From: Marinobacter sp. es.042
GTDB taxonomy: Bacteria; Pseudomonadota; Gammaproteobacteria; Pseudomonadales; Oleiphilaceae
NCBI RefSeq assembly: GCF_900188315.1
Contig: NZ_LT897781.1
Span: 2,604,001 to 2,668,000, forward strand
Length of the DNA stretch: 64,000 nt
Direction: 5' to 3'
Shown here: positions 28,634-37,449 of the stretch, piece by piece
How positions within the stretch are numbered: position 1 is the stretch's first letter
How the letters are laid out: each line of letters opens with the position of its first letter
Notes under the pieces: generated by a model
The model's database searches: none
The model's input: the letters and a program-made list of their open reading frames with translations, nothing else
Told to the model about the DNA's origin: nothing
Position numbers and translations under genes: made by a program

Positions 28634-28745
28634 GGCGCCTGCGCGGCAACGCTTTCCCAGACTGTTGAGGGCCAGGGATGGCCCGATTCAAGCGCACACG
28701 GATGTGCTTGTCGCGTGTCTGGGAAAGCGTTGCCACGAAGGCGCC
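28634..28745. repeat. Compound palindromic element with two inner GGA-loop hairpins
   Basis: The outer arms are a perfect 18-bp inverted repeat (28645-28662 and 28717-28734) extended by GGCGCCT/AGGCGCC (28634-28640 and 28739-28745). Inside are two small hairpins: GGGCCAGGGATGGCCC (28669-28684) and GCACACGGATGTGC (28694-28707), each showing GGA in its loop. It fills the gap between convergent rph and crc and ends 12 bp after the crc stop. It could be a REP-like element, a bidirectional terminator-like structure, or an RNA ligand. I recall similar GGATG hairpins between genes of other marine gammaproteobacteria, but copy number cannot be checked here. Confidence 0.8.
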
Positions 28746-28756
28746 TTCCTCAGGGC

Positions 28757-29563
28757 TTAGAAGCCGATTTCGATGTCGTAATCCATGATCACCGGGGCGT
28801 GATCAGAGAAGCGGGTTGAGTCGTCGATCCAGCCATCTTCGATGGTCTTGCGGATTCCCGGTGTCAGCAGCTGGTAATCCACCCGGATACCGGCGTTCTT
28901 GCGGGAGCCTTCGGCCTGCTCGGGCCACCAGGTGAACTGGTTGCTCTGCTTGTTAATTTCGCGGAAGCCGTCAACGCAGCCCATCTCATCGAACAGACGA
29001 TCCAGCCAGGCACGCTCGTGGGGCAGGAAACCGGAGAAATCCAGCTTGTGGTACAGCGGGCTGGCGTCGGTTACGTGATGGGCAGTCTGCAAGTTCGCGC
29101 AGAAGATGAACTGACGGCGCTTACGAAGGGTCTTTTGCATGTGCAGACCGAAGGACTCCATGAATTCGTCCTTGTGGTCGAGAACCGTCAGGTCGTCCTC
29201 GCCAATCAGCTCGTCCTCGCGACCCAGCGCACAGGGCGCCAGGACGCAGGCAACCGAGACCTTGTCAAAATCGGCTTGAATGAACCGGCCTTCCCGATCG
29301 GCCTGTTCGTTGGCAAATCCATACATGATGGCCTTCGGGAAATGACGGGTGTATATACCGACACCGCCATCTTCATTCTTTTCGCCATCAATAAAGTAGG
29401 CCTCGTAACCTTCCGGAATCAGGTTATAGTCCTCAATCTCGTAGGCCCGCATGCGATGGTCCTGAACGCAGACAACGTCAGCGTCCTGCTCCGCCAGCCA
29501 GTCGAAAAAACCTTTTTCAACAGCCTGGGCGAGGCCATTGACGCTGATTGATACTACCCGCAT
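28757..29563 (-). CDS. crc: Catabolite repression control protein Crc (non-nuclease ExoIII homologue)
   Basis: A 268-residue protein of the exonuclease III fold. SGFLPHERAWLDRLFDE, RVDYQLLTPG and SDHAPV show the fold, but catalytic positions are changed: Asn7 of ExoIII is Ser (VVSISVNG), the QET Glu is Asp (CVQDHR), the active-site Tyr is absent, and the GDxN motif reads ANLQ. This pattern and the rph-crc-pyrE order match Pseudomonas Crc, which has no nuclease activity and acts with Hfq to repress translation of catabolic mRNAs. GRFIQADFDKVS is also Crc-like. In a hydrocarbon degrader it would rank carbon sources. Confidence 0.9.
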   Translation of the reverse strand: MRVVSISVNGLAQAVEKGFFDWLAEQDADVVCVQDHRMRAYEIEDYNLIPEGYEAYFIDGEKNEDGGVGIYTRHFPKAIMYGFANEQADREGRFIQADFDKVSVACVLAPCALGREDELIGEDDLTVLDHKDEFMESFGLHMQKTLRKRRQFIFCANLQTAHHVTDASPLYHKLDFSGFLPHERAWLDRLFDEMGCVDGFREINKQSNQFTWWPEQAEGSRKNAGIRVDYQLLTPGIRKTIEDGWIDDSTRFSDHAPVIMDYDIEIGF

Positions 29564-29644
29564 ACGTGTTCCCTGATTCGGTTTGTGTGTATGATACCGT
29601 TTTTACGAGCTAATTAAAGATCAACACCCGCCAGAAGCCTTGTC

Positions 29645-30283
29645 ATGCACGACTATCAGCAAAAATTTATCGAATTTGCCATCCGCCGGAATGTACTTCG
29701 CTTTGGTGAGTTCACGCTCAAGTCGGGCCGAACCAGCCCCTACTTTTTCAATGCTGGACTTTTCAATACCGGGGACGACCTGCTTCAGTTAAGCAAGGCC
29801 TATGCCGCCGCGATCGCGCGCAGCGGGCTGGATTATGACATTATTTTCGGCCCTGCCTATAAGGGCATTCCGTTGGCCACCGTCACAGCAATGGCGCTGG
29901 CTACAGACGGTAACAGCAAACCCTTTGCGTTTAATCGCAAGGAAAAGAAAGATCATGGTGAGGGCGGCAACATTGTTGGCGCACCGTTGCAGGGCAAAGT
30001 ACTGATTGTCGATGATGTGATCACCGCCGGTACCGCGATCCGGGAATCCATCGATATCATCCGGGCCGCCGGGGCTGAACCCGCAGGCGTGCTGATTGCT
30101 CTGGATCGCCAGGAAAAAGGCAATGGCGAACTGTCTGCCATCCAGGAAGTGGAAAAGGAATTCGGTATTCCGGTGGTGAGCATTATTCGTCTCGAGCAGG
30201 TTTTGGACTATCTTAAAGCCAACCCGGAGTTTGCCGGGCATGCCGAAAAGGTAGCCAGTTATCGGGATCGTTACGGAGTCTGA
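29645..30283 (+). CDS. pyrE: Orotate phosphoribosyltransferase
   Basis: Joins orotate to PRPP to give OMP in pyrimidine synthesis. The 212-residue protein has the PRPP-binding motif [13 protein letters not shown] near residue 118 and the [11 protein letters not shown] loop. It is divergent from crc and overlaps nothing. The next gene starts 3 bp after its stop, so a DUF4124 protein is co-transcribed. Confidence 0.97.
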   Translation: MHDYQQKFIEFAIRRNVLRFGEFTLKSGRTSPYFFNAGLFNTGDDLLQLSKAYAAAIARSGLDYDIIFGPAYKGIPLATVTAMALATDGNSKPFAFNRKEKKDHGEGGNIVGAPLQGKVLIVDDVITAGTAIRESIDIIRAAGAEPAGVLIALDRQEKGNGELSAIQEVEKEFGIPVVSIIRLEQVLDYLKANPEFAGHAEKVASYRDRYGV

Positions 30284-30286
30284 TTG

Positions 30287-30940
30287 ATGGCCAATCGTCT
30301 GACCGCACTTTCTGTTAAAACAACGGCGCTGGCGCTTGCCCTGGGGTTTTCTGCCCAGGCCGCCGCCAATATGTACCGTTACACGGATGAGAACGGTCAG
30401 ATCGTAATCAGCAGCACTATTCCTCAGGAGGCCACCAAACGTGGCTATGACATCCTGAACGACAACGGCCGCGTGATTGACACCATTCCGCCGGCACCCA
30501 CCGAAGAAGAAATTGCGGCCCGGGAAGCGGAAAAACAGCGCCAGAAGGAACTCGCAGAACAGCGCGAGCAAGACCGGGCGCTGCTGAAACGCTTCAGCCA
30601 TCCTGATCAGGCCGTGAGAGCCATGCACCGGAAAATCCGAGAGCTTGAGGGCCTGATACAGCTCAAGCGAGGCAACATCTCGGTGATATCCAGCCAGTTG
30701 GATAACGAACAGAGCCGTGCCGCCAACATGGAACGGGCCGGCCGCGAGATTCCAGAGGGCACGCTGGAAAAAATCCGGCGACTGGAATCCCAGATACGGG
30801 ACATTGAGCGGGAAATCACCTCACAGACCCAGGAAATCGAAGAACTGCGCAAGGCCTTCGAGGCCGACATTGAGCGCCTGGAAGAGGTTACCGGCGAGGC
30901 ACGGACCCTGCCACTCGATCACACCGAGGCCGAAAATTAA
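30287..30940 (+). CDS. DUF4124-domain periplasmic coiled-coil protein
   Basis: A 217-residue exported protein. A signal peptide ends near AQAAA (residue 24), followed by a short DUF4124 motif (NMYRYTDENGQIVIS). Residues about 75-205 are Glu/Lys/Arg/Gln-rich heptads and predict a long coiled coil. ATG 30287 is chosen because GGAG lies 8 bases upstream; a TTG just before it is also in frame. It is coupled to pyrE. The function is unknown. Confidence 0.85.
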   Translation: MANRLTALSVKTTALALALGFSAQAAANMYRYTDENGQIVISSTIPQEATKRGYDILNDNGRVIDTIPPAPTEEEIAAREAEKQRQKELAEQREQDRALLKRFSHPDQAVRAMHRKIRELEGLIQLKRGNISVISSQLDNEQSRAANMERAGREIPEGTLEKIRRLESQIRDIEREITSQTQEIEELRKAFEADIERLEEVTGEARTLPLDHTEAEN

Positions 30941-30966
30941 TTCTTCTCTGAAATCCTAAGGCAAAA

Positions 30967-30996
30967 AAAGGCCGCTGGTGTTACCCAGCGGCCTTT
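30967..30996. terminator. Bidirectional terminator
   Basis: AAAGGCCGCTGG and CCAGCGGCCTTT form a 12-bp perfect stem with flanking A-run and T-run, between two convergent genes. Confidence 0.92.
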
Positions 30997-31034
30997 TCGT
31001 TTCACTCACCAATCGGTGAGACGCTATCCGCAAT

Positions 31035-31457
31035 TCAGGCGGAAGCAGTCGTCTTCTTGGCAGTAGAAGTGGTCTTGCGCGCAGTAGTCTTGCGTGCAGC
31101 CGGCTTCTTCGGCTCAACAGATTTCTTCACATCCTGCGCTGCGTCAGACACGTCTTCTGCGACTTCTGCGACTGCGTCAGCACCTTCGGCTGCTTCTTTT
31201 TCCAGCTTGGCAACCAGGTCACCAGCAAAGCTACCAAAACGGCTGTTCAGGTTGCGCAGCTGATCGAACAGGCTGTCACTGTAGCCGTTGTAACGCTTGC
31301 GCAGGGTCTTTACGCTGTATTCGCGCGCTTCAGACTCGAGCTTCTCGGCGTAATCGAACGGCTTGGAAGCCAGCTTCTTCTGCTGCTCTTCAGCGGCGTT
31401 GATACCCTTGTCCACGATTTCCTGGAGCTGTTCCTGATAAGACTTGAGTTTACCCAT
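31035..31457 (-). CDS. Helical protein with Lys/Ala/Thr-rich tail, possibly phasin-like
   Basis: A 140-residue protein. Residues 1-90 predict amphipathic helices (MGKLKSYQEQLQEIVDKGIN, LFDQLRNLNSRFG), residues 90-115 are acidic and Ala-rich, and residues 116-140 form a basic tail of repeated KKPAARKTTARKTT type, as in AlgP or histone H1-like proteins. This mix is also seen in phasin-family proteins, but I do not recognise it firmly. The ATG at 31457 is chosen because coding character begins there; 37 extra codons upstream are unlikely. Confidence 0.8.
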   Translation of the reverse strand: MGKLKSYQEQLQEIVDKGINAAEEQQKKLASKPFDYAEKLESEAREYSVKTLRKRYNGYSDSLFDQLRNLNSRFGSFAGDLVAKLEKEAAEGADAVAEVAEDVSDAAQDVKKSVEPKKPAARKTTARKTTSTAKKTTASA

Positions 31458-31615
31458 GATAAATCCCCTTGGTTTCCTGAAAGTTCCAAGGCCCTGTCGA
31501 AACCAGTGCAACGAGGGCCTTACTTCAATCTCACAAACCAAGTTACGCTCTAAAATTAGAATGTTCATACTAAAAGCAGGAAGTGAACGAATAAGGGCTT
31601 TTACGGATTATTCAC

Positions 31616-31643
31616 TTGATCCTGAAAACCCGGCTGGCATAAT
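31616..31643 (+). promoter_or_regulatory. Possible promoter for the small lipoprotein gene
   Basis: TTGATC (31616-31621) and CATAAT (31638-31643) have a 16-bp spacer, a fair sigma-70 match about 80 bp before the lipoprotein start. The same bases also read TGATCC-N17-TAATG, one base off the ECF promoter spacing seen at 58080. Confidence 0.35.
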
Positions 31644-31724
31644 GCCGAGCTGTCACAGAAGCCCGTCTCCCCGTTTTATTCAGGCTCCATACGCTTAATC
31701 AACAAAGGCCTCGATCAGGCCCGT

Positions 31725-32120
31725 ATGCGAGTAACCATGACCACCAGCAAAACCCGACAACCGCATTTCTCCTCATTCCTTTTACCAGTGATTGCCGCCT
31801 CTTTCCTCCTTGCTGCCTGCCAGGAAGATTCCCGCGAATCCGGATATTCTGCAACCGAGGCAAGAGAGCTAAGGTGGACAGCTCCGCTGACACGTGAAGA
31901 TGGCTCCTCACTGAAACCTGGAGAGATTGCGGAATTCAGGGTTTACTATCGCCTCAGGCACCAGGAGGACTTTAAGGTAATCCGCATTGACAACCCATCT
32001 ACAACCAGGCTTTCGCTGGAACAGATGGCTCAAGGCGCTTACGAGTTCGCCATAACCACGGTAGATATTGAAGGCTTGGAAAGCAGGCGCTCGACGCCGG
32101 TCGCCGTCGATCTGATCTGA
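31725..32120 (+). CDS. Small lipoprotein with fibronectin III-like domain
   Basis: A 131-residue protein with a lipobox LAAC (Cys32) after a hydrophobic stretch. Gln follows the Cys, so outer-membrane sorting is expected. Residues about 48-130 (LRWTAPLTREDGSSL, EFRVYYRLRH, YEFAITTVDIEG) have the strand pattern of a fibronectin type III domain. An alternative ATG at 31737 removes four residues. No function can be assigned. Confidence 0.75.
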   Translation: MRVTMTTSKTRQPHFSSFLLPVIAASFLLAACQEDSRESGYSATEARELRWTAPLTREDGSSLKPGEIAEFRVYYRLRHQEDFKVIRIDNPSTTRLSLEQMAQGAYEFAITTVDIEGLESRRSTPVAVDLI

Positions 32121-32127
32121 TTGGCAC

Positions 32128-32466
32128 TTACCAGCGGAAAATCACCCAGCTAGGCACCAACATGTCGGACTCGGTTTCCCGGATCCAACCGCCGCCATCC
32201 GCTGGCACCAGGTAATACTCCGGTCCGACTTCCGGTACAACCTTGATTTCCATCAGCTGTCCGTTGACCCGGTATTCATAGAACACTTCCTGCTCACCCG
32301 GGCGAATAACAATCTCGGGGCCCTGGCTTGCAGGCTGGTAATCCGAGATCACCACTGGCTCGTCGGGAGTTGTCACCGGCGTCTCATCCAGAGCGCCTTC
32401 TTCCTGGGCCAGAGCGGCCAAAGGCAGACAAGCGAGCAACAAAGCCGGGCAGGCGATTCGTTTCAT
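32128..32466 (-). CDS. DUF2782-family exported protein
   Basis: A 112-residue protein with a signal peptide ending near LAALA (residue 20) and a C-terminal domain with EVFYEYRVNGQLMEIKVVP, typical of DUF2782. This family is usually encoded beside polA, and here it is divergent from polA with 87 bp between them. The ATG at 32466 gives a proper signal peptide. The function is unknown. Confidence 0.85.
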   Translation of the reverse strand: MKRIACPALLLACLPLAALAQEEGALDETPVTTPDEPVVISDYQPASQGPEIVIRPGEQEVFYEYRVNGQLMEIKVVPEVGPEYYLVPADGGGWIRETESDMLVPSWVIFRW

Positions 32467-32553
32467 TTTCGTGATACCCTTTCGTCCATCGATTTCAGTA
32501 CAGAGTTGCATAAGCCAACCCACGCTTCAATCAGATTCCGGACCTGTTTTGAC

Positions 32554-35286
32554 ATGACCAGCAAAAACACACCACCTGTGGTTCTTGTGGACGGATCGTC
32601 CTATCTTTTCCGTGCTTATCATGCACTTCCACCACTCACCACAAGCAAGGATCATCCGACCGGAGCCATCAAGGGCGTGATCAGCATGCTCCGCCGCCTG
32701 GAACAGGATTTTCCCGGGTCCAAGATGGTGGTGGTGTTCGACGCCAAGGGCAAAACCTTCCGGCATGATCTTTATGAAGAGTACAAGGCCAACCGACCTC
32801 CCATGCCGGAGGATCTCGCCTGCCAGATCGAGCCTATTCACGAGATCGTAAAGGCCATGGGGCTGCCGCTGCTAACGGTGACAGGCGTTGAGGCCGACGA
32901 CGTGATCGGCACCCTCGCCAACGAAGCAACCAGCAAAGGCATCGATGTGGTGGTATCCACCGGCGACAAGGACATGGCGCAACTGGTCAGCGATCACGTT
33001 ACGCTGATTAACACCATGACCGAGACCCGGATGGACCGGGACGGCGTGGTAGAGAAATTCGGCGTTACTCCGGAGCAGATTGTCGATTACCTGGCCCTGG
33101 TGGGCGATAAGGTGGACAACATCCCCGGCGTCAACAAGTGCGGACCGAAAACCGCGGTCAAATGGCTTCAGAGCTACAACAACCTGGACAACGTCATCGA
33201 ACACGCCGACGAAATCAAAGGCAAGATCGGTGAATACCTGCGGGACGCAACGGAGACCCTGCCCCTGAGCCGTGAACTGGCAACCATCCGCACTGACGTG
33301 GAACTGGATTTCGGCCTGGAAGACCTGAAACTCCGGGAGCAGGACGACCAGCAATTGCTTGAGCTATTCAGGGAATATGAATTCCGAAGCTGGATCGCCG
33401 AACTCGAAGAGGACGAAAGTTTCTCTTCCAGCAATGCCAGAGCCGGCGATGAGAACCCCAAACCGGAAACCGGCAACAAAGTCTACAGCATCATTACCGA
33501 CCAGAAAGAACTGGATCAGTGGCTGGAGCGCCTGAGAGCGGCGGAGCTGTTTGCCTTCGACACAGAGACCACCAGCCTTCGCTACATGGACGCCGAAATC
33601 GTCGGTGTCTCCTTTGCCGTAAAGCCGGGCGAAGCCGCCTATGTCCCGCTGGGGCACGACTATATGGGCGCGCCCGAGCAGCTGGATCGTGATCAGGTGC
33701 TGGACCAGCTTAAACCACTGCTGGAGAACCCCGACCTGGCAAAGGTCGGCCAGAATCTGAAGTACGACAAAAACGTACTGGCCAACCACGGCATTACCCT
33801 GGAGGGCATTGCCGAAGACACCATGCTGGAATCCTACGTTCTGAACTCTGTGGCCACGCGGCACGATATGGACAGCCTCGCCATGTACTACCTCGGCGAG
33901 AAGACCATCAGCTTCGAGTCCATTGCCGGGAAAGGCGCGAAACAGCTCACTTTCAACCAGATTGACCTCGAAAAAGCGGCGCCCTACGCCGCCGAAGATG
34001 CGGACATTACCCTGCGCCTTCACCAGACCCTGCGACCGAAGCTGAAAGAGACCGGAAAACTGGCCGCTGTGTACGAAGATATCGATTTACCCCTGGTGCC
34101 TGTACTGTCGCGAATGGAGCAGCGTGGCACCCTCATCAGCGCGAGTACTCTGCGCCAGCACAGCCAGGAACTGGCGGAGCGCATGGCGGAGCTGGAAAAA
34201 GAGGCCCATGAAGTGGCCGGGGAAACCTTCAACCTGGGCTCCACCAAGCAACTGCAGGCGATCTTCTACGACAAGATGGGGCTGCCGATCATCAAGAAAA
34301 CCCCAAAGGGCGCGCCGTCAACAGCGGAGCCGGTGCTACAGGAACTGGCCCACGAACACGAACTGCCGCGACTGATTCTTGAGCACCGAAGCCTGAGCAA
34401 GCTGAAGTCGACCTACACCGACACGCTGCCGGAGCTGATTCACCATCGTACCGGCCGGGTACACACGTCCTACCATCAGGCTGTCACTGCTACCGGTCGA
34501 CTGTCCTCGTCGGAACCCAACCTTCAGAATATCCCTATTCGCAGCGAGCAGGGGCGCCGTATACGGCAGGCCTTTATCGCACCCGAGGGATACAAGCTCG
34601 TTGCTGCCGACTACTCCCAGATCGAGCTGCGGATCATGGCCCACCTCTCCGGTGACAAAGGCCTGCTAAAGGCCTTTGAGAAGGGCGAAGATATTCACAA
34701 GGCAACGGCATCGGAAGTATTTGGCGTCAGCCTGGACAACGTGTCCTCGAACCAGCGCCGAAGTGCCAAGGCCATCAACTTCGGCCTGATCTACGGGATG
34801 TCAGCCTTTGGCCTGTCCCGGCAACTGGACGTTGAGCGCAAACTCGCCCAGGAATACATCGACCGTTATTTCGAACGCTACCCCGGCGTTCTCAAATACA
34901 TGGACAACATCCGCAAACAGGCCCACGACGATGGTTTTGTCGAAACCCTGTTCGGCCGTCGGCTTTATCTACCCGAGATCAACGCCCGCAACAAGCAGCT
35001 GCAGCAGGCAGCCGAGCGCACCGCAATCAATGCCCCCATGCAGGGTACTGCGGCGGATATCATCAAGCGGGCCATGGTGGATGTGGAGAACTGGCTGCTC
35101 ACGGAGCACGCCGATGAAGCTCGCATGACCATGCAGGTTCATGATGAACTGATTCTTGAGGTCAAAGAATCGGCACTCGACAAGATCCGATCAGGACTTG
35201 AGAAGCGCATGTCGGCAGCGGCCGAGCTGGACGTTCCCCTGCTGGTGGAAGCCGGCGTCGGCGACAACTGGGACGAAGCACACTGA
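32554..35286 (+). CDS. polA: DNA polymerase I
   Basis: Removes RNA primers and fills gaps in replication and repair. The 910-residue protein (E. coli 928) has an N-terminal 5' nuclease domain (LVDGSSYLFRAYHAL, TGDKDMAQL), a 3'-5' proofreading domain with an intact DTET motif (near residue 345), and a family A polymerase domain with motif A (ADYSQIELR), motif B (RRSAKAINFGLIYG) and motif C (QVHDELI). The ATG at 32554 is the start that matches family N-termini. Confidence 0.97.
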   Translation: MTSKNTPPVVLVDGSSYLFRAYHALPPLTTSKDHPTGAIKGVISMLRRLEQDFPGSKMVVVFDAKGKTFRHDLYEEYKANRPPMPEDLACQIEPIHEIVKAMGLPLLTVTGVEADDVIGTLANEATSKGIDVVVSTGDKDMAQLVSDHVTLINTMTETRMDRDGVVEKFGVTPEQIVDYLALVGDKVDNIPGVNKCGPKTAVKWLQSYNNLDNVIEHADEIKGKIGEYLRDATETLPLSRELATIRTDVELDFGLEDLKLREQDDQQLLELFREYEFRSWIAELEEDESFSSSNARAGDENPKPETGNKVYSIITDQKELDQWLERLRAAELFAFDTETTSLRYMDAEIVGVSFAVKPGEAAYVPLGHDYMGAPEQLDRDQVLDQLKPLLENPDLAKVGQNLKYDKNVLANHGITLEGIAEDTMLESYVLNSVATRHDMDSLAMYYLGEKTISFESIAGKGAKQLTFNQIDLEKAAPYAAEDADITLRLHQTLRPKLKETGKLAAVYEDIDLPLVPVLSRMEQRGTLISASTLRQHSQELAERMAELEKEAHEVAGETFNLGSTKQLQAIFYDKMGLPIIKKTPKGAPSTAEPVLQELAHEHELPRLILEHRSLSKLKSTYTDTLPELIHHRTGRVHTSYHQAVTATGRLSSSEPNLQNIPIRSEQGRRIRQAFIAPEGYKLVAADYSQIELRIMAHLSGDKGLLKAFEKGEDIHKATASEVFGVSLDNVSSNQRRSAKAINFGLIYGMSAFGLSRQLDVERKLAQEYIDRYFERYPGVLKYMDNIRKQAHDDGFVETLFGRRLYLPEINARNKQLQQAAERTAINAPMQGTAADIIKRAMVDVENWLLTEHADEARMTMQVHDELILEVKESALDKIRSGLEKRMSAAAELDVPLLVEAGVGDNWDEAH

Positions 35287-35520
35287 CGCTCCCCAAAACA
35301 GGGCATGGGCGCCCTTGCACGCACCGAAAACGCTCATACTTTCAAACACTGAACCTGCCCTCAGCTTTCGCGGCTTGCCGCCAGGCCGCGGAGGCGCCAA
35401 GGCCGGCCAATTCTATCGCCTTTACGGCACGATATTCGCTACGATTCCAGAGTCGGCGACGCCCCATCAGACACTCCGGGCTGCGCCAGGTTGTGACATT
35501 TCATCTCCGAGGCTCATACC

Positions 35521-35895
35521 ATGACTTCTCTGGCATCTGAACGTAGCTGGCTGCTGGACCCCAGCGTGCTGAAACTGGTTCACCAGTGCCGCCGCCTGAT
35601 TCACACGGAATTCGGCGTCAAACTGCACCTCACGGAAGAGCATCTGGAACAACAACTGGCCGATTACGCGCGGAAAACCCGCTCCACTCAGTTGACCCGT
35701 GTCTGGGAGACCCTTAAAGAACGGGTTCCACAGCTCAATATTGAGCCCGAGGAAGAAGATGACGGCCTCAAGCGTAACTACAGAGGCCAGGTCATTGCCG
35801 ATGCTCCGCCCGCATCAACGGAACAGGACGAGGAGGGACAGATCGACCCGCCACGGAAGAAAAAAGTCATCTATCGTGGCCAGGTGGTTGGCTGA
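35521..35895 (+). CDS. Uncharacterised protein with twin YRGQV motifs
   Basis: A 124-residue protein not recognised. Residues 1-75 predict helices (LDPSVLKLVHQCRRLI). Residues 80-124 are polar and carry two copies of a short motif, KRNYRGQVIAD and KVIYRGQVVG, the second at the extreme C-terminus and preceded by PPRKKK. Codon use matches neighbouring genes and the end of the helical region is acidic, so I believe it is expressed. It follows polA by 234 bp, in which I see nothing else definite. Confidence 0.75.
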   Translation: MTSLASERSWLLDPSVLKLVHQCRRLIHTEFGVKLHLTEEHLEQQLADYARKTRSTQLTRVWETLKERVPQLNIEPEEEDDGLKRNYRGQVIADAPPASTEQDEEGQIDPPRKKKVIYRGQVVG

Positions 35896-35926
35896 CCGGC
35901 CTGCAGCCGGCCAGATTCTCCAGATT

Positions 35927-37330
35927 TTAGAAGGACTTGCTTACCTCGAACGCAGCGCTCCAGGCGCTCAGATCGTACTCGGCAGCGTAAAGGCTTGGAT
36001 CCTCAACACCTGGCGCCAGTTGCGCGATCTCGTTCGGGTTTTCATGCTGGTAATTCCGATCGTTGACTCGTGGATCGTCCGTGAACAAGAGCGTTCCAAC
36101 CGCTACGTCAACCGTCCAGCCACTTTGGGCGTCAGCCCATTGGGCACCGAGAGTCAGCCAGTGACGATCACTGGAGGGAATTCGGGCGGTAACATACTGA
36201 TTCACGGGCGACTCATCCCAGGCATATCCGGCTTTAAACGCCCATTCAGGCGAAGCCTGCCAGATAGCACCAGCGTTGATCTGCCAGCTGTTTTTCCATT
36301 GTTCGGTAACATGAGAAATCACGGCGCCCTCTTGCGGCGCACCACTAATGGCACCACCAGCTTCGGTGCTGACGATATCAAGCTCCTCGAATCGGCTCCA
36401 ACGAGCGTAAGTTGCTCCAGCCAGAAGAGTCACGTTATCGGTAAGGCTGTGAAGAAGCCCCAGGGTCGCGCTCTCAGGAATCGCCAGAGGCACCTTGATA
36501 CTCTCTGAGGCGGACAGCGTCGGCCCCATCGGGTTGGACGGATTGGTTATGCCAGAGATTTCCAGGTCACCCTCCAGCTCGAGTTCCGTACCCGTCTGAA
36601 GCGTGAGGCCAATCTGAGTAGCGCTGGTCAGCTCATAAAGAAAGCCAACACGGAACGTCATGCCAACATCGTCACCCTCTGCATCCGCATAAGGCTCCTC
36701 AAGTGCAAGCGCCGCTGTCCCTGCTTGAGCACTGATGTCCTGGTAGCGGCTCAAGCGTCCTTCCGCGTATAGGACATTCAAACCAACACCCATTGAAAGG
36801 CCCTGGCCATTGTTGAGAGAAATTGAGGGCGTGAATGCAATCGCCGTGAGCTCTGTTTTGTCAGCGAAAAAACGCCCTGCAAAGTCGTTATCGTAATCCG
36901 CCGCCAAACCATAGGGCGCATGGATGCCAAAACCGACATCTATCGACTCGTTGACTTCGTGACTTAGATAAAAATTCGGCAGCACCGCAGGGTCTGCAAT
37001 ATCCCCTCCGCTACTGGCCGGGCTTACAGGCACCGAGGGATTGTTTCTGGAGGTCCGGATACTACTTTCCTTGGCCTCAGCGTCAATATCCAGAACCGCA
37101 GCACCAAACGAAATATTTGTGCCCGACAACTGGCTCATACCGGCGGGGTTAAAAAGAACCGTGGTCGCATTTTCGGGGTTGGCGGCGGCACCGGCGTTAG
37201 CGGTGCCCATCGCACTGGCGCTCTGCTCATTGAGGGAGAAGCCGCCTGCCAGGGTAGAGGCAGGTGCGGCGAGCGCCGCGAGGGTGGTAAGACGTATAGC
37301 TCGTGCAAGCGTTGAGGAACGGTGGTGCAT
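35927..37330 (-). CDS. FadL/TodX-family outer-membrane channel
   Basis: A 467-residue beta-barrel precursor. The signal peptide ends near STLA, and the mature N-terminus GGFSLNEQSASAMGTANAG is the conserved FadL hatch start, followed by NATTVLFNPAGMSQL (the NPA motif). The protein ends with Phe. The family imports long-chain fatty acids or other hydrophobic compounds through a lateral opening. It is a closer FadL match than the protein at 8693. It lies after pilU on the same strand but 119 bp away. Confidence 0.92.
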   Translation of the reverse strand: MHHRSSTLARAIRLTTLAALAAPASTLAGGFSLNEQSASAMGTANAGAAANPENATTVLFNPAGMSQLSGTNISFGAAVLDIDAEAKESSIRTSRNNPSVPVSPASSGGDIADPAVLPNFYLSHEVNESIDVGFGIHAPYGLAADYDNDFAGRFFADKTELTAIAFTPSISLNNGQGLSMGVGLNVLYAEGRLSRYQDISAQAGTAALALEEPYADAEGDDVGMTFRVGFLYELTSATQIGLTLQTGTELELEGDLEISGITNPSNPMGPTLSASESIKVPLAIPESATLGLLHSLTDNVTLLAGATYARWSRFEELDIVSTEAGGAISGAPQEGAVISHVTEQWKNSWQINAGAIWQASPEWAFKAGYAWDESPVNQYVTARIPSSDRHWLTLGAQWADAQSGWTVDVAVGTLLFTDDPRVNDRNYQHENPNEIAQLAPGVEDPSLYAAEYDLSAWSAAFEVSKSF

Positions 37331-37449
37331 GGTATCTCCTTATCGAATCGCGCGGAGTATACGCACCACCCCTTACTGGCCTCAAATGCCATCCCTAACG
37401 GTTCGGGGCCCTAACTTTCTACGACCAACGTCTTATTCTGAGCCGGTAC

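Noticed and set aside
28757..29563. Exodeoxyribonuclease III
   Set aside because: The catalytic Asn, Glu, Tyr and Asp/Asn positions are replaced and the gene context is that of crc.
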